A stretch of DNA of 64,000 nt from Bacillota bacterium. Its GTDB lineage: Bacteria; Bacillota; Clostridia; Peptostreptococcales; Anaerovoracaceae. The stretch lies in assembly GCA_017416795.1 (NCBI GenBank), contig JAFQBD010000050.1, forward strand, positions 1 to 64,000. The letters are read 5' to 3'. The notes beneath the pieces were generated by a model. That model saw nothing but the letters and a program-made list of their open reading frames with translations, ran no database searches and was not told where the DNA came from. Both the position numbers and the translations under genes were made by a program. Of this stretch, positions 9,169 through 17,655 are shown piece by piece (positions within the stretch are counted from its first letter, which is position 1; every line of letters starts with the position of its first letter).

Positions 9169-9879
9169 CCCTTCAACTATCTTTATTATATACTTATTAA
9201 TAGGATTACACCATATGCTAACTACTATGCCATCATCAATATGGATGGTGGCTTTGTTTTCCTTCTCTTGTAGATATATTGTCCCCTTTGTACACATTAC
9301 TTCACTAGTGTAGTCATATATACTTAAGGATCCCTCTCCACCGTCTGTAATAAGTATCTCTATTTCTATTTTTTCTTTTTTAGCGTGACGATAATAATAT
9401 TCACATATAATGTCATTGTCCGCTATATTTTTAATTACTAATTGTTCAAAGAGATAGTTGTTAGGAACATATTGGGGAATTAACAACTGGGGGTAAACCT
9501 TTTTTGCATCCTTCAGTTCCTTTTCATCATCAACAATCCAACACTCACCAACACTGCTCCCGTACCCGCCATCCTCAATAATAACTCCGTCCTCAGTCTG
9601 AATAGTTTCTTTCAGGTTCTTGTCTGCTCCTACTTCAGGTACCAGATCATCATAAGTGAAATATCCTACTATGAATGCCGCTACGATACACGCAACCAGA
9701 GCGTTGCGTTTTTTTCGTCTCTTTTCACGGTCTTTGTAGACCATCACTTTGAATTCGTCCAGTGTCGGTTTACCGGAACCGGGCTCAGCAAGGCGTCGCC
9801 TTATCTCTTCAGAGAAGGCTTGCTGCTCTGCCGTCTTCTGATTGTTTATGTCGTTCATGTTTCTATTCTTATCTGACAT
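9160..9879 (-). CDS. Membrane-anchored anti-sigma factor, DUF4367-like ectodomain
   Basis: Encodes 239 residues: a charged cytoplasmic part (1-58), one membrane segment (about 59-75) and an extracytoplasmic domain with LLIPQYVPNNY, reminiscent of DUF4367 domains. Its start ATG overlaps the stop of the ECF sigma gene (TGATG), with GGAGG 7 nt upstream, so the two are translationally coupled. By position and topology it should hold the sigma factor inactive until an external signal arrives. The last roughly 120 codons are AT-rich (23-38% in successive 60-base lines) against about 53% just upstream, mirroring the break in the convergent secreted-protein gene. The anti-sigma role is inferred. Confidence 0.72.
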   Translation of the reverse strand: MSDKNRNMNDINNQKTAEQQAFSEEIRRRLAEPGSGKPTLDEFKVMVYKDREKRRKKRNALVACIVAAFIVGYFTYDDLVPEVGADKNLKETIQTEDGVIIEDGGYGSSVGECWIVDDEKELKDAKKVYPQLLIPQYVPNNYLFEQLVIKNIADNDIICEYYYRHAKKEKIEIEILITDGGEGSLSIYDYTSEVMCTKGTIYLQEKENKATIHIDDGIVVSIWCNPINKYIIKIVEGLE

Positions 9880-10442
9880 CACAGTTCCTCCTCTCTCATG
9901 GCTTCGCCCACTACTGCCTGCAGTTTCTTCCTTGTCCTGACATGTGTGCTTCTTATAGTGTTTTGGTTTTCGTTACGTGCGGCGGCTATTTCATTAAGGC
10001 CGTAACCCTCCAGGTTATGCTTGATGAATATGTCGCCTTTGTCTTTACCGACACTTCTTATGAGCTTGCGAAGTTCCTTCTCGCTTTCATCATTGCAAAC
10101 GACATCTTCCACATTGTCCTTATGGGGCAATGTTTCGTAGATATCTACTTCTTCGCCGGTCTTCTCATCTATTATGTACGAAACTGTTCGCTCTCGTTCT
10201 GCGGTCAGTTTCTTAAGCGCCCTCGTGGCATCGCGATTGGCTATCTTGTTGAGCCACGCTTCCAGCTTATCGGGATCGCGCAGCTGTCTTATCTTCCTGC
10301 ATGCCTTGATAAGGACTTCTTGTGTCACGTCGAGGGCATCGTCCATGCTGAGCCCTCTGTACATCAGCATCTCTACCAGCCGATCGAAATGTTCATAGAC
10401 TCTCTCGATCAAATGGTCATATTCGTTCCCTTTGTTTCTCAT
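9879..10442 (-). CDS. ECF-type RNA polymerase sigma factor
   Basis: Encodes 187 residues with the two-domain ECF layout: region 2 around LSMDDALDVTQEVLIKACRK (about 31-50) for -10 recognition, and region 4 helix-turn-helix GYGLNEIAAARNENQNTIRS (about 145-166) for -35 recognition. It probably directs RNA polymerase to a small regulon under control of the coupled anti-sigma factor. It lies 31 nt after an XRE regulator gene on the same strand. The ribosome site is weak (GATGAG), suggesting limited or coupled translation. Likely autoregulated, although no sigma-specific promoter was recognisable. Confidence 0.85.
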   Translation of the reverse strand: MRNKGNEYDHLIERVYEHFDRLVEMLMYRGLSMDDALDVTQEVLIKACRKIRQLRDPDKLEAWLNKIANRDATRALKKLTAERERTVSYIIDEKTGEEVDIYETLPHKDNVEDVVCNDESEKELRKLIRSVGKDKGDIFIKHNLEGYGLNEIAAARNENQNTIRSTHVRTRKKLQAVVGEAMREEEL

Positions 10443-10473
10443 TTCAATAACTCATCTATTACTAAGATTTCTA

Positions 10474-10842
10474 CTATTCTCTATCAACTATGGTTTCTAC
10501 GTATAATCTTGTGACCTTCTCGATCCTATCCAGCTCTTTTTCTGAACATACGCTTAGTGAGCTCAATATGTTTTCACTGAGCATCTTTCTTCTGTCTTCG
10601 GTATCGATGAAGCTGGCATCGCCTTCCATCAGATAGTCGATGCTGACGCCCAGTACCTGCTTAAGCTTGTACAGATTCTTCAGCGTAACACCTTTCTCCC
10701 CGTATTCGATATTTGCTATAGTCTTCGCTGTTACGGAAAGCTTCTTCGCCAGGTCTTCTCTGCTCATGCCCAGAGCATCTCGTCTGGCTCTTACTCTTGC
10801 TCCCATTTCTTTTTTATTCAGTTCTTTTAATTCTATTGCCAT
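10474..10842 (-). CDS. XRE-family transcriptional regulator (first of three)
   Basis: A 122-residue DNA-binding protein. The Cro/CI-type helix-turn-helix spans about residues 11-67 (VRARRDALGMSREDLAKKLS, then TIANIEYGEKGVTLKNLYKL), followed by a helical C-terminal tail. The start at 10842 has GGAGGG 8 nt upstream. It is the first gene before the sigma/anti-sigma pair and is divergent from two more XRE genes, sharing a 219-nt intergenic region with helically phased repeats. Probable local regulator of both directions; targets unproven. Confidence 0.88.
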   Translation of the reverse strand: MAIELKELNKKEMGARVRARRDALGMSREDLAKKLSVTAKTIANIEYGEKGVTLKNLYKLKQVLGVSIDYLMEGDASFIDTEDRRKMLSENILSSLSVCSEKELDRIEKVTRLYVETIVDRE

Positions 10843-10960
10843 ATCTGTCGCCCTCCAAAAGTTATTCTTCTTGCCCACTTTTAGTTTAGGTGTCCGGATT
10901 TTTCGGTTTTATGAACTAACGGGGTTTAATTTGGAACTTTTAGGGGCATGCAGTTTTCAA

Positions 10961-11010
10961 CCGACAGATTTCGACAAATTTCGTCTTTTTTCGACAAAAG
11001 TGCAACTTTT
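10961..11010. repeat. Helically phased CGACA/AT-tract repeats in the divergent XRE promoter region
   Basis: Five consecutive 10-nt units begin at 10961, 10971, 10981, 10991 and 11001. CGACA recurs at 10962, 10972 and 10992, with a degenerate CGTCT at 10982, each followed by an A/T tract. TTTCGACAAA occurs twice exactly 20 nt apart (10969, 10989). Ten-nt spacing puts all copies on one face of the helix, as expected of a multimeric operator or intrinsically bent DNA. Confidence 0.6.
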
Positions 11011-11061
11011 CGGACATCATTTTACTCTTAATAAGTGCAGGGCATTTTGGAGGTAAAAAGC

Positions 11062-11571
11062 ATGGCTGTACGAATACACGAAAACAAACTTAAGAAAGAT
11101 CTATATAAGCAAAACGATACTGCTGTCAGGAACTTGAGGTTCCTGAGGATCGTCAACGGCTATACGCAGAGCGAACTTGCGGATAAGCTTGGCATAGCCA
11201 GAACTTCATACCACGCCATCGAAAGAACAGACAAACAGCTGGATTTTGATACGCTCTGTTTCTTCGCTGACTTCTACGGGATCGAAATCAATTATCTTGT
11301 CACATGTGACATAGCCGATCAGATAATGACTATGATAAGGGCTGATCAGGAGAGGCTGAAGGCTGCCGCTTTTCTCGAAAGATATGATGCTCTTTCCCGC
11401 AGCGGCAAAGAGCAGATAAGAGCTGAGATCATGGGAATTTACGAACACGAAAAGCAATTCAATTGTTTCCCTTGGAAATATGAGGGGTTTGAAGATCTGG
11501 TAACTGTAGATACGCTGTATGAGAAGCGTTTGCTTTATGAAGAAAGGGCAAGGAAGAAGAAAAAGAAATGA
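11062..11571 (+). CDS. XRE-family transcriptional regulator (second of three)
   Basis: A 169-residue protein with an N-terminal helix-turn-helix (about residues 21-77: NLRFLRIVNGYTQSELADKL, then YHAIERTDKQLDFDTLCFFA) and a helical C-terminal extension ending in a Lys-rich tail. The start is set by GGAGG 7-11 nt upstream of 11062. It overlaps the next XRE gene by 4 nt (ATGA), so both are made from one message. Together with the divergent XRE-sigma-anti-sigma operon it forms a compact regulatory island. DNA target and signal unknown. Confidence 0.87.
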   Translation: MAVRIHENKLKKDLYKQNDTAVRNLRFLRIVNGYTQSELADKLGIARTSYHAIERTDKQLDFDTLCFFADFYGIEINYLVTCDIADQIMTMIRADQERLKAAAFLERYDALSRSGKEQIRAEIMGIYEHEKQFNCFPWKYEGFEDLVTVDTLYEKRLLYEERARKKKKK

Positions 11572-11981
11572 CTGTAACACAAGATTTACTGTATAAAAAC
11601 TTACGCTTGCTGCGACATACGAAAGGTTTAAGTCAGGTGAAGGTGGCCAATGCCATCTACTTGACAAGGACTACATATTGTTCCTATGAGAACGGAACCA
11701 AGCCCATCGATATGCAGACTATCGACGCATTGGCGAACCTCTATGATATAAGCTTCGACAGTCTTGTCAATTACGATCTGTCAGAAGGCACATTCCACAG
11801 GATATATTTCAATGAAGAAAACAAGGATATGGCTGAAATGCTCAATGCATATCAGTATCTTTCCGTACCTTCCAAGCTGCTGCTGTCTCAACGCATGGAT
11901 ATGCTCAGAGACAAGGAGCAGTACCTATATTCTGATTCAAAGAAAAAGCTGGCTGCGATGCAGAAGAGCAATAAAAAATGA
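11568..11981 (+). CDS. XRE-family transcriptional regulator (third of three)
   Basis: A 137-residue protein; the helix-turn-helix lies in about residues 11-67 (NLRLLRHTKGLSQVKVANAI, then TYCSYENGTKPIDMQTIDAL), followed by a roughly 60-residue helical domain. It is translationally coupled to the preceding XRE gene through an ATGA overlap. The two share the scheme NLRxLRxxxGxxQ and probably arose by duplication, so hetero-oligomers are possible. The stop codon lies inside the hairpin that terminates the convergent AEC transporter gene. Confidence 0.87.
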   Translation: MTVTQDLLYKNLRLLRHTKGLSQVKVANAIYLTRTTYCSYENGTKPIDMQTIDALANLYDISFDSLVNYDLSEGTFHRIYFNEENKDMAEMLNAYQYLSVPSKLLLSQRMDMLRDKEQYLYSDSKKKLAAMQKSNKK

Positions 11982-12003
11982 TGCTCTTACATGAAGAGCA
12001 TCA
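11973..12003 (-). terminator. Terminator embedded in two converging stop codons
   Basis: A perfect 10-bp stem TGATGCTCTT/AAGAGCATCA (11979-11988 with 11994-12003) is followed on the minus strand by six U. It overlaps the stop codons of both the AEC transporter and the third XRE gene. The plus-strand U-tract is weak. Confidence 0.8.
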
Positions 12004-12934
12004 TCAGAAGTTTTATTATCAGAGGCACTGTGACTATGGATGCCACTGTGCTTAAGAACAGGACCTTGCTGCCGGGACCGGGATCATGGCCTTCCTGCTC
12101 TGACAGCATCGGCACTGTGGCCGCTGTCGGGAATGTCGCTCCCAGAACTACCATACATTTGATCAGCGGATCTATCGGCAGGAAGTATACGATAGCCAAT
12201 GTCACTGCCGGCATTATGAGCAGTTTAGCGATACTTGACTCGATTATCACCCTGCTCTTTACTATATCCTTGAAGCTGTACGCTGTCAGAGTGGATCCGA
12301 TGAATATCATCGCCATCGGCGTCGATATGTTTCCTATGTAGACAAGGTATTCATCTACTGCTTCCGGAAGGAGTCCGCCCAGCAGGCTCAGTATGAATCC
12401 GATCATCAGCGCCAGTATATTAGGATTCAGCAGGAATTTCAAAGTCGCCTTGAAGAATCTCTTCGGGGTGGCTTTTCTTGTGCCTGTTTCATTTCTTCGA
12501 AGCAGTTTGACGCAGTATGTGAAGATGAAGAAATTCATGGCAGCGTTATGTGCCAGCATCAGCAGCATTCCCATCTCTCCGAAGAAGAGCAGTGCGACAG
12601 GAAATCCCATGAAACCGTTGTTAGGTGTAGTCATGGCGAATTCCAGGATGTGCGACTCCTCCTGTGGGAAGTGACGCATCTTAGCATAGCCGAATGCCAC
12701 GCCTCCGTACATGTAGAAGAAAGCGAGACTAAGTGCGAAAGCGATCAGAAATGAAGTGATTACTTCACCGCTCATATCAATGGTTCCTATATTATGTACG
12801 ATGAGACATGGGTATGCGAAATAGACGATAAGCTTGTTGATGCTGTTGTTCATCTTATCGTCTATGAAGTTTATTCTCCTCATGAAGTATCCCGTGAACA
12901 GGATAGCAAACAGAACAAAATATTTTCCAAACAT
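11987..12934 (-). CDS. AEC family transporter
   Basis: A 315-residue membrane protein with about ten hydrophobic segments in two halves, matching the auxin efflux carrier/malonate-type (AEC) family; the conserved FAYPCLI and MTTPNNGFMGFPVA segments are visible. It probably exports or imports a small organic acid; the substrate is not deducible. It starts 3 nt after the DUF1846 stop and ends the five-gene operon that begins with hslO. Confidence 0.85.
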   Translation of the reverse strand: MFGKYFVLFAILFTGYFMRRINFIDDKMNNSINKLIVYFAYPCLIVHNIGTIDMSGEVITSFLIAFALSLAFFYMYGGVAFGYAKMRHFPQEESHILEFAMTTPNNGFMGFPVALLFFGEMGMLLMLAHNAAMNFFIFTYCVKLLRRNETGTRKATPKRFFKATLKFLLNPNILALMIGFILSLLGGLLPEAVDEYLVYIGNISTPMAMIFIGSTLTAYSFKDIVKSRVIIESSIAKLLIMPAVTLAIVYFLPIDPLIKCMVVLGATFPTAATVPMLSEQEGHDPGPGSKVLFLSTVASIVTVPLIIKLLMMLFM

Positions 12935-12937
12935 AGT

Positions 12938-14455
12938 TTAACCGTAATACAAGTTATTAGTGATATATTCAGGATCTGACGTAACGTCGATGCCGAGGGA
13001 CTTGAGTGTTGCCTCGTCCTTATCACTTAAGATAGCCGTACAGTGTGCTTTGCATCCTCTGAGAGCCGGCAGCTTAGCAAGCACTGCTTCTGCAGACGGA
13101 TTAGTAGTAGCTGAAACTGTCAGTGCTGTAAGGATCTCTTCCAGGTTCAAGCTTGTCTTGTCCGCCATCAGGACTTCAGTCTTAAGTTCCTGGATGCCTT
13201 TGAGGATATGCGGTGAGATCAGATGGAGACTGTCTGCCATGCCGCACATGTGCTTGATAGCATTGAGTACTGCAGCCGCTGCAGCAACCATCCTTCTGGA
13301 ACTTCTGCCTGTGATGATAGTTCCGTCGTGGAGTTCGAGGGCAACAACTACCACGTTGGCGTATCTATCGTCGCACTCTTTCTTCATTTCTGCATATTCT
13401 CTCGCCGCATTGACTACAGTTCTGTCTTCGACAGTAAGCTCAAGATCGTCCATCAGGAGCTTGACTCTCTCCATGACTGAGCTGTCGATCTTACCTTTCT
13501 TATAGTCGCACTGTGCGATGATATATCTTCTGATTATTTCCTGGCAGGCTGCTTCCTTAACAACTTCATCATCAATGATACCGAAGCCTACCATGTTTAC
13601 TCCCATGTCTGTAGGAGATTTATATTCTGACTCTTCACCTGTGATCTTTTCGATGATACGCTTTACTACAGGGAAAACGTCCAGGTCTCTGTTGTAGTTG
13701 ACTGCCTTTTCGCCGTATGCTTCCAGATGGAAGGAGTCGATCATATTGATATCTTTGAGGTCTGCTGTAGCAGCTTCGTATGCAATGTTCACAGGATGCT
13801 TCAGCGGGATGTTCCAGATAGGGAAAGTTTCGAACTTAGCATATCCCACCTTGTTTCCTCTCTTGTTTTCGTGATAGAGCTGTGAAAGGCATGTTGCCAG
13901 TTTGCCGCTGCCGCCTCCCGGTCCTGTCACTACTGCCAGAGGCTTAGTGACTTCGATATATGGATTAGCGCCGTATCCTTCATCACTTACGATAGTCTCT
14001 ACATCTGTAGGGTATCCTTTAGTGAATCTATGCTTATATGTCTTGATACCGCGGCGTTCAAGCTTATTGATGAACTTGTCCACTGCAGGTGAATTTTCTT
14101 CGTATCTTGTTACTACGACACTGTTGATCTCAAGATCATATTTTCTGAACATGTCGATAAGACGCAGAACTTCCAGGTCGTACGTGATGCCGAAGTCCTG
14201 TCTTGTCTTATTAGTAGTGATATCGCCTGAATAGACACAGATGATGATCTCTGCCTGATCCTTCATTCTCTGAAGCAGCTTTATCTTGGCATTCTCATCA
14301 AATCCCGGCAGCACTCTCATGGCATGCTTGTCCTGCACCAGTTTGCCGCCGAATTCCAGATAAAGTCTGTTGCCTTCACTGTTTTCTATTCTTTCGAGGA
14401 TATGCTCTGTCTGCATTTCCATATATTTTTCAGCGCTAAATCCTATCTGACCCAT
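12938..14455 (-). CDS. DUF1846 domain-containing protein
   Basis: A 505-residue cytoplasmic protein of the conserved DUF1846 family, common in Firmicutes and of unknown function. A glycine-rich nucleotide-binding-like loop, [16 protein letters not shown], lies at about residues 185-200, followed by [13 protein letters not shown]. The start at 14455 is chosen for the AAGGAG element upstream; an upstream in-frame start lacks this. It sits between a membrane miniprotein gene and the AEC transporter in one operon. Confidence 0.88.
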   Translation of the reverse strand: MGQIGFSAEKYMEMQTEHILERIENSEGNRLYLEFGGKLVQDKHAMRVLPGFDENAKIKLLQRMKDQAEIIICVYSGDITTNKTRQDFGITYDLEVLRLIDMFRKYDLEINSVVVTRYEENSPAVDKFINKLERRGIKTYKHRFTKGYPTDVETIVSDEGYGANPYIEVTKPLAVVTGPGGGSGKLATCLSQLYHENKRGNKVGYAKFETFPIWNIPLKHPVNIAYEAATADLKDINMIDSFHLEAYGEKAVNYNRDLDVFPVVKRIIEKITGEESEYKSPTDMGVNMVGFGIIDDEVVKEAACQEIIRRYIIAQCDYKKGKIDSSVMERVKLLMDDLELTVEDRTVVNAAREYAEMKKECDDRYANVVVVALELHDGTIITGRSSRRMVAAAAAVLNAIKHMCGMADSLHLISPHILKGIQELKTEVLMADKTSLNLEEILTALTVSATTNPSAEAVLAKLPALRGCKAHCTAILSDKDEATLKSLGIDVTSDPEYITNNLYYG

Positions 14456-14491
14456 TTCTCTCTCCTTACTGATCAGTTTTCTCAAAAGTCA

Positions 14492-14584
14492 TTAAATATA
14501 TGCTATCGCCATGGTAAGTGTCGTTATTACCATTACGGCTACTATCGCTATAGTTACTATTTTAATAGTTTTTTTACTCATCAT
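14492..14584 (-). CDS. Membrane miniprotein, Prli42/DUF4044-like (30 residues)
   Basis: The minus strand encodes 30 residues starting MMSKKTIKIV, followed by a single hydrophobic helix of about 20 residues and no tail. A perfect GGAGG lies 9 nt upstream of the ATG at 14584. The pattern (two Lys near the N terminus, then a transmembrane helix to the end) matches the stressosome-linked miniprotein Prli42 of Listeria and DUF4044 peptides, which are conserved across Firmicutes. It sits between DUF1934 (33 nt) and DUF1846 (36 nt) in one operon. No stressosome genes are in the window, so the role is inference by resemblance. Confidence 0.7.
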   Translation of the reverse strand: MMSKKTIKIVTIAIVAVMVITTLTMAIAYI

Positions 14585-14617
14585 GATGTGAGTCCTCCTT
14601 TTTTATCCGGATATTTA

Positions 14618-15043
14618 TTACATAAGTGTTATATTAAGTTTATTTCTTCCTTCAAGCAGTCCATTGAGGCTGATGAAGTAATCGATATCCACCTGGCCTG
14701 CTACGTCAAATGACAGTGAATTATCCAGCTTATTAGTCAGTACTTCCATCTCTATGGCCCCAAACGGAGTTTCATAGAATCCCGAATATCTCTTACCTTT
14801 TTCAAATCTTATCTCGTGTCCCATAGAACCGTCTTTGCCGATCCTCTTCATCTGGACCTGGTCGCCCTTGAACTTGAGCCTTGTCTTGCATCCCGGTATC
14901 CCCGAAAGCTCGGATTCTTCATAGATCAGATACATAGCCTCGCCCTTTTCATAAAGCTTGGCTTCCGTAACGAACTCCATGCTATCCTCTCCGGCCTCTT
15001 TGCTCACCTGGCTTCCCCGGATCTTGACCATAATTTCCTTCAT
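14618..15043 (-). CDS. DUF1934 domain-containing protein
   Basis: A 141-residue protein of the DUF1934 family (YwiB-like, small beta-barrel of calycin type), common in Firmicutes and of unknown function. It opens with MVKIRGSQ and has the barrel-typical segments LIYEESELSG, TRLKF and a terminal LNGLLEGRNKLNITL. It lies 21 nt after hslO and upstream of the miniprotein in the same operon. Confidence 0.85.
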   Translation of the reverse strand: MKEIMVKIRGSQVSKEAGEDSMEFVTEAKLYEKGEAMYLIYEESELSGIPGCKTRLKFKGDQVQMKRIGKDGSMGHEIRFEKGKRYSGFYETPFGAIEMEVLTNKLDNSLSFDVAGQVDIDYFISLNGLLEGRNKLNITLM

Positions 15044-15064
15044 AATCTCTCTCCAATCACAAAT

Positions 15065-15979
15065 CTACATATTGTTCAGCATTTCAGTCAGTTCTTCCTT
15101 GCTGAAGTTGTATTTATTGAGGCAGAACTGGCACTGAAGCTCAGCCTGACCGTCTTCTTCTATTATTTCTGTCATGTCTTTTCTGCCGATAGTCATGAGG
15201 GCCTGCTGCATCCTCTCATGACTGCAGTCGCAGTTCCATTCGATGTTTCTTTCTTCCAAAGGGCGCACCGCGTATTCTTCAGGCATATCTTTAAAGATCT
15301 CTTCGAGGAGCTTTCTCACCATTCCTTCTTCAGAAAGGCCTGCGCCTTCTTCTTTTACCTGACTGATAAGGGTCGTCATAGGCGGCATCTTATCAAGCAT
15401 CACTTCCAGTGCATCGATGGCACCTTCTGCTGCTCCCGGCAGCATCTGGATGATCATTCCGCCTGCAGCGCCGATGCTCAGGTCTTTTTCTATCTTTACT
15501 CCGAGAGCTACAGATGAGTTCTGCTGCTCTGAAATGAAGAAGTATGCAGTAAGGTCGTCTGCGATCTCGCCGCTTACGAGGGCGATAGTTCCGATGTACG
15601 GCTCTTTGAGTCCCAGATCTTTTATAACTGTCAGCTCTCCGATACCGAGTGATGCGCCAACGTCAAGCTTACCTTCTGCCTTCAGAGGAAGATCGACGTA
15701 AGGATTTGAGATGTATCCCTTGACTGTGCCGTTGCCGTAAGCTGTTGCCAGGATCTGTCTTGCAGGGCCGTCACCCTTGAAGCTCACTGTCAGCTTATCT
15801 TTATCGTTTTTCATCATGATACCCATAAGACCTGCTGCAGTAAGGACTCTTCCGAGGCCTGCCGCCGCCAGAGGCGTAGTGTCATGAAGATCGGCTGCCT
15901 TTTGCACCATGTCTGTAGTTATGGTAATATATACTCTGTAAGAACCGCTTTTATCTATAGCGATAAGTGAATTGCTCAT
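15065..15979 (-). CDS. hslO: Hsp33 redox-regulated chaperone
   Basis: A cytoplasmic holdase chaperone switched on by oxidation. The protein has 304 residues with the N-terminal Hsp33 core and the C-terminal zinc centre formed by CxC (C250, C252) and CxxC (C283, C286); all four cysteines are intact. An AAAGGA element precedes the ATG. First gene of an operon with DUF1934, the miniprotein, DUF1846 and the AEC transporter, which suggests a stress-related theme. Confidence 0.95.
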   Translation of the reverse strand: MSNSLIAIDKSGSYRVYITITTDMVQKAADLHDTTPLAAAGLGRVLTAAGLMGIMMKNDKDKLTVSFKGDGPARQILATAYGNGTVKGYISNPYVDLPLKAEGKLDVGASLGIGELTVIKDLGLKEPYIGTIALVSGEIADDLTAYFFISEQQNSSVALGVKIEKDLSIGAAGGMIIQMLPGAAEGAIDALEVMLDKMPPMTTLISQVKEEGAGLSEEGMVRKLLEEIFKDMPEEYAVRPLEERNIEWNCDCSHERMQQALMTIGRKDMTEIIEEDGQAELQCQFCLNKYNFSKEELTEMLNNM

Positions 15980-16199
15980 AATATCTGTTTCCTTTATCTA
16001 TATATTTATAAATCGACGGCTGCCGCGAAGCATAGCTTCTGCAACCATACATAGATGATTTTATCATATTATGAGGGAAATGTTTAATCTTTTCTTTAGA
16101 TAATGACATATTTTCAACACTAAAACGACATATTGGAGCAGTATATTAAAGCGTAACAGGGGTTATAAATGGTATATAAGGAATTTTGAGGTGAAAACG

Positions 16200-17642
16200 A
16201 TGGACGAAAACAGAGACGACAGACAGAACAATTACGGTTATCATTACGGCGAAGGGTTCACTATGAGGGGCGCGATGCCTGAGGACTATCAGCAGGCAGA
16301 CAGACCTGCCGAGCCGCAGCGGCCCGCATCAAGCGATCCGCGGCCTGAACCTCCTCGCTACTACAATAACGATGCCACATACCAGAACGGCTATGACGGC
16401 GGCTACAGACAGACTTACGAGAACCGCGATTTCAGAGAAGATTACAGAGGAGGCAGAAGCAGTTCCAGGCGCTTCGGCAGAAAAAAAGACAAGAAGCCAT
16501 CTAAACCTTCTCAGCCTGTGACTCTGACTAAGAAGAGTCTTGCTCTCATCATCGTTTTATGCCTGGTAGTTTCAGCAGCAGCAGGTTTCGGAGGGGCCAT
16601 GATAGGAAACTCCCTTCTGGGCGGAAGCTCACCTGCCAACCACGGCTCAAACAAGAAAGCCAGCACATCTGCATCGGGATATACTCTCGAAGATGCTACA
16701 GATGCAGCCATGAGTGTCCAGGAAATAACAGATGCTGCTAAACCGAGCGTAGTGGAAATAAAGACTGAAAGCGTCACATCCGATGTATGGATGCAGCAAT
16801 ACGTTACTGAAGGTGCGGGAAGCGGTGTCATCGTAACTAACGACGGATACATCGTGACTAACAACCACGTTATCGAAGGTGCCGGTAAGATAATGGTAAC
16901 TCTCTCTGACGGCAGCGAATATGACGCGAAGCTGATAGGCACAGACTCCATGACCGACGTTGCTGTCATCAAGATCGCAGCTAAAGGTCTCACACCTGCC
17001 ACATACGGCAACAGCGATCAGCTGGCAGTAGGAGATCTGGCAGTGGCTATAGGCAACCCTCTCGGAGAGCTGGGCGGTACAGTAACTGCAGGTATCATCA
17101 GTGCCCTTGACAGAGAGCTTGTCATCGACGGTCAGACCATGACTCTGCTCCAGACAGACAGCTCCATAAATCCGGGCAACTCAGGCGGCGGACTCTTTAA
17201 TGACGACGGACAGCTCATCGGCATAGTAGTAGCCAAATCATCAGGCTCAGACGTAGAAGGACTTGGTTTTGCCATCCCTATCAATACTGCGGCAGATGTG
17301 GCACAGCAGCTGATGGACGGAGGCTACGTGAAAGGTCAGCCATCTACAGGCATGACATATACTGAAAACGGAGGTTCTGCAGATGATTTCGGTATGTTCT
17401 TCGGAGGTTCTTCTTCCGTCAGCGTATATATCTATTCAGTTGACGGCAAGAACGCTAAGAAGGCCGGTTTCAAGAGCGGTGATCTGGTGTATGCAGTAGA
17501 CGGTGAAGTGATAGGATCATTCGATGATCTTTCAGCTATCATCTCGAAACATAAAGTTGGAGACAAGATCACTTATACTATCGTTCGTGACGGATATACT
17601 AAAGACATAAGCTTCGAACTAGAAGAAAAAGGTGCTCAATAA
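16200..17642 (+). CDS. HtrA/DegP-like membrane-anchored serine protease
   Basis: A 480-residue envelope quality-control protease. Order: a long Gly/Tyr/Arg-rich cytoplasmic N terminus (1-108), one membrane segment (about 111-135), a trypsin-like domain with the triad H223 (NNHV), D253 (TDVAV) and S328 (GNSGG), and one C-terminal PDZ domain (about 382-475). Membrane topology puts protease and PDZ outside the cell. I use the ATG at 16200, preceded by GAGG; a GTG at 16191 with AAGGA upstream is also possible. It has its own terminator shared with the converging DUF134 gene. Confidence 0.93.
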   Translation: MDENRDDRQNNYGYHYGEGFTMRGAMPEDYQQADRPAEPQRPASSDPRPEPPRYYNNDATYQNGYDGGYRQTYENRDFREDYRGGRSSSRRFGRKKDKKPSKPSQPVTLTKKSLALIIVLCLVVSAAAGFGGAMIGNSLLGGSSPANHGSNKKASTSASGYTLEDATDAAMSVQEITDAAKPSVVEIKTESVTSDVWMQQYVTEGAGSGVIVTNDGYIVTNNHVIEGAGKIMVTLSDGSEYDAKLIGTDSMTDVAVIKIAAKGLTPATYGNSDQLAVGDLAVAIGNPLGELGGTVTAGIISALDRELVIDGQTMTLLQTDSSINPGNSGGGLFNDDGQLIGIVVAKSSGSDVEGLGFAIPINTAADVAQQLMDGGYVKGQPSTGMTYTENGGSADDFGMFFGGSSSVSVYIYSVDGKNAKKAGFKSGDLVYAVDGEVIGSFDDLSAIISKHKVGDKITYTIVRDGYTKDISFELEEKGAQ

Positions 17643-17655
17643 GAGCACCTTTCTT
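17628..17655. terminator. Bidirectional terminator between htrA-like gene and DUF134 gene
   Basis: Arms AAAGGTGCTC (17628-17637) and GAGCACCTTT (17643-17652) pair perfectly around the htrA stop codon. T-rich runs follow on both strands. Confidence 0.85.
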
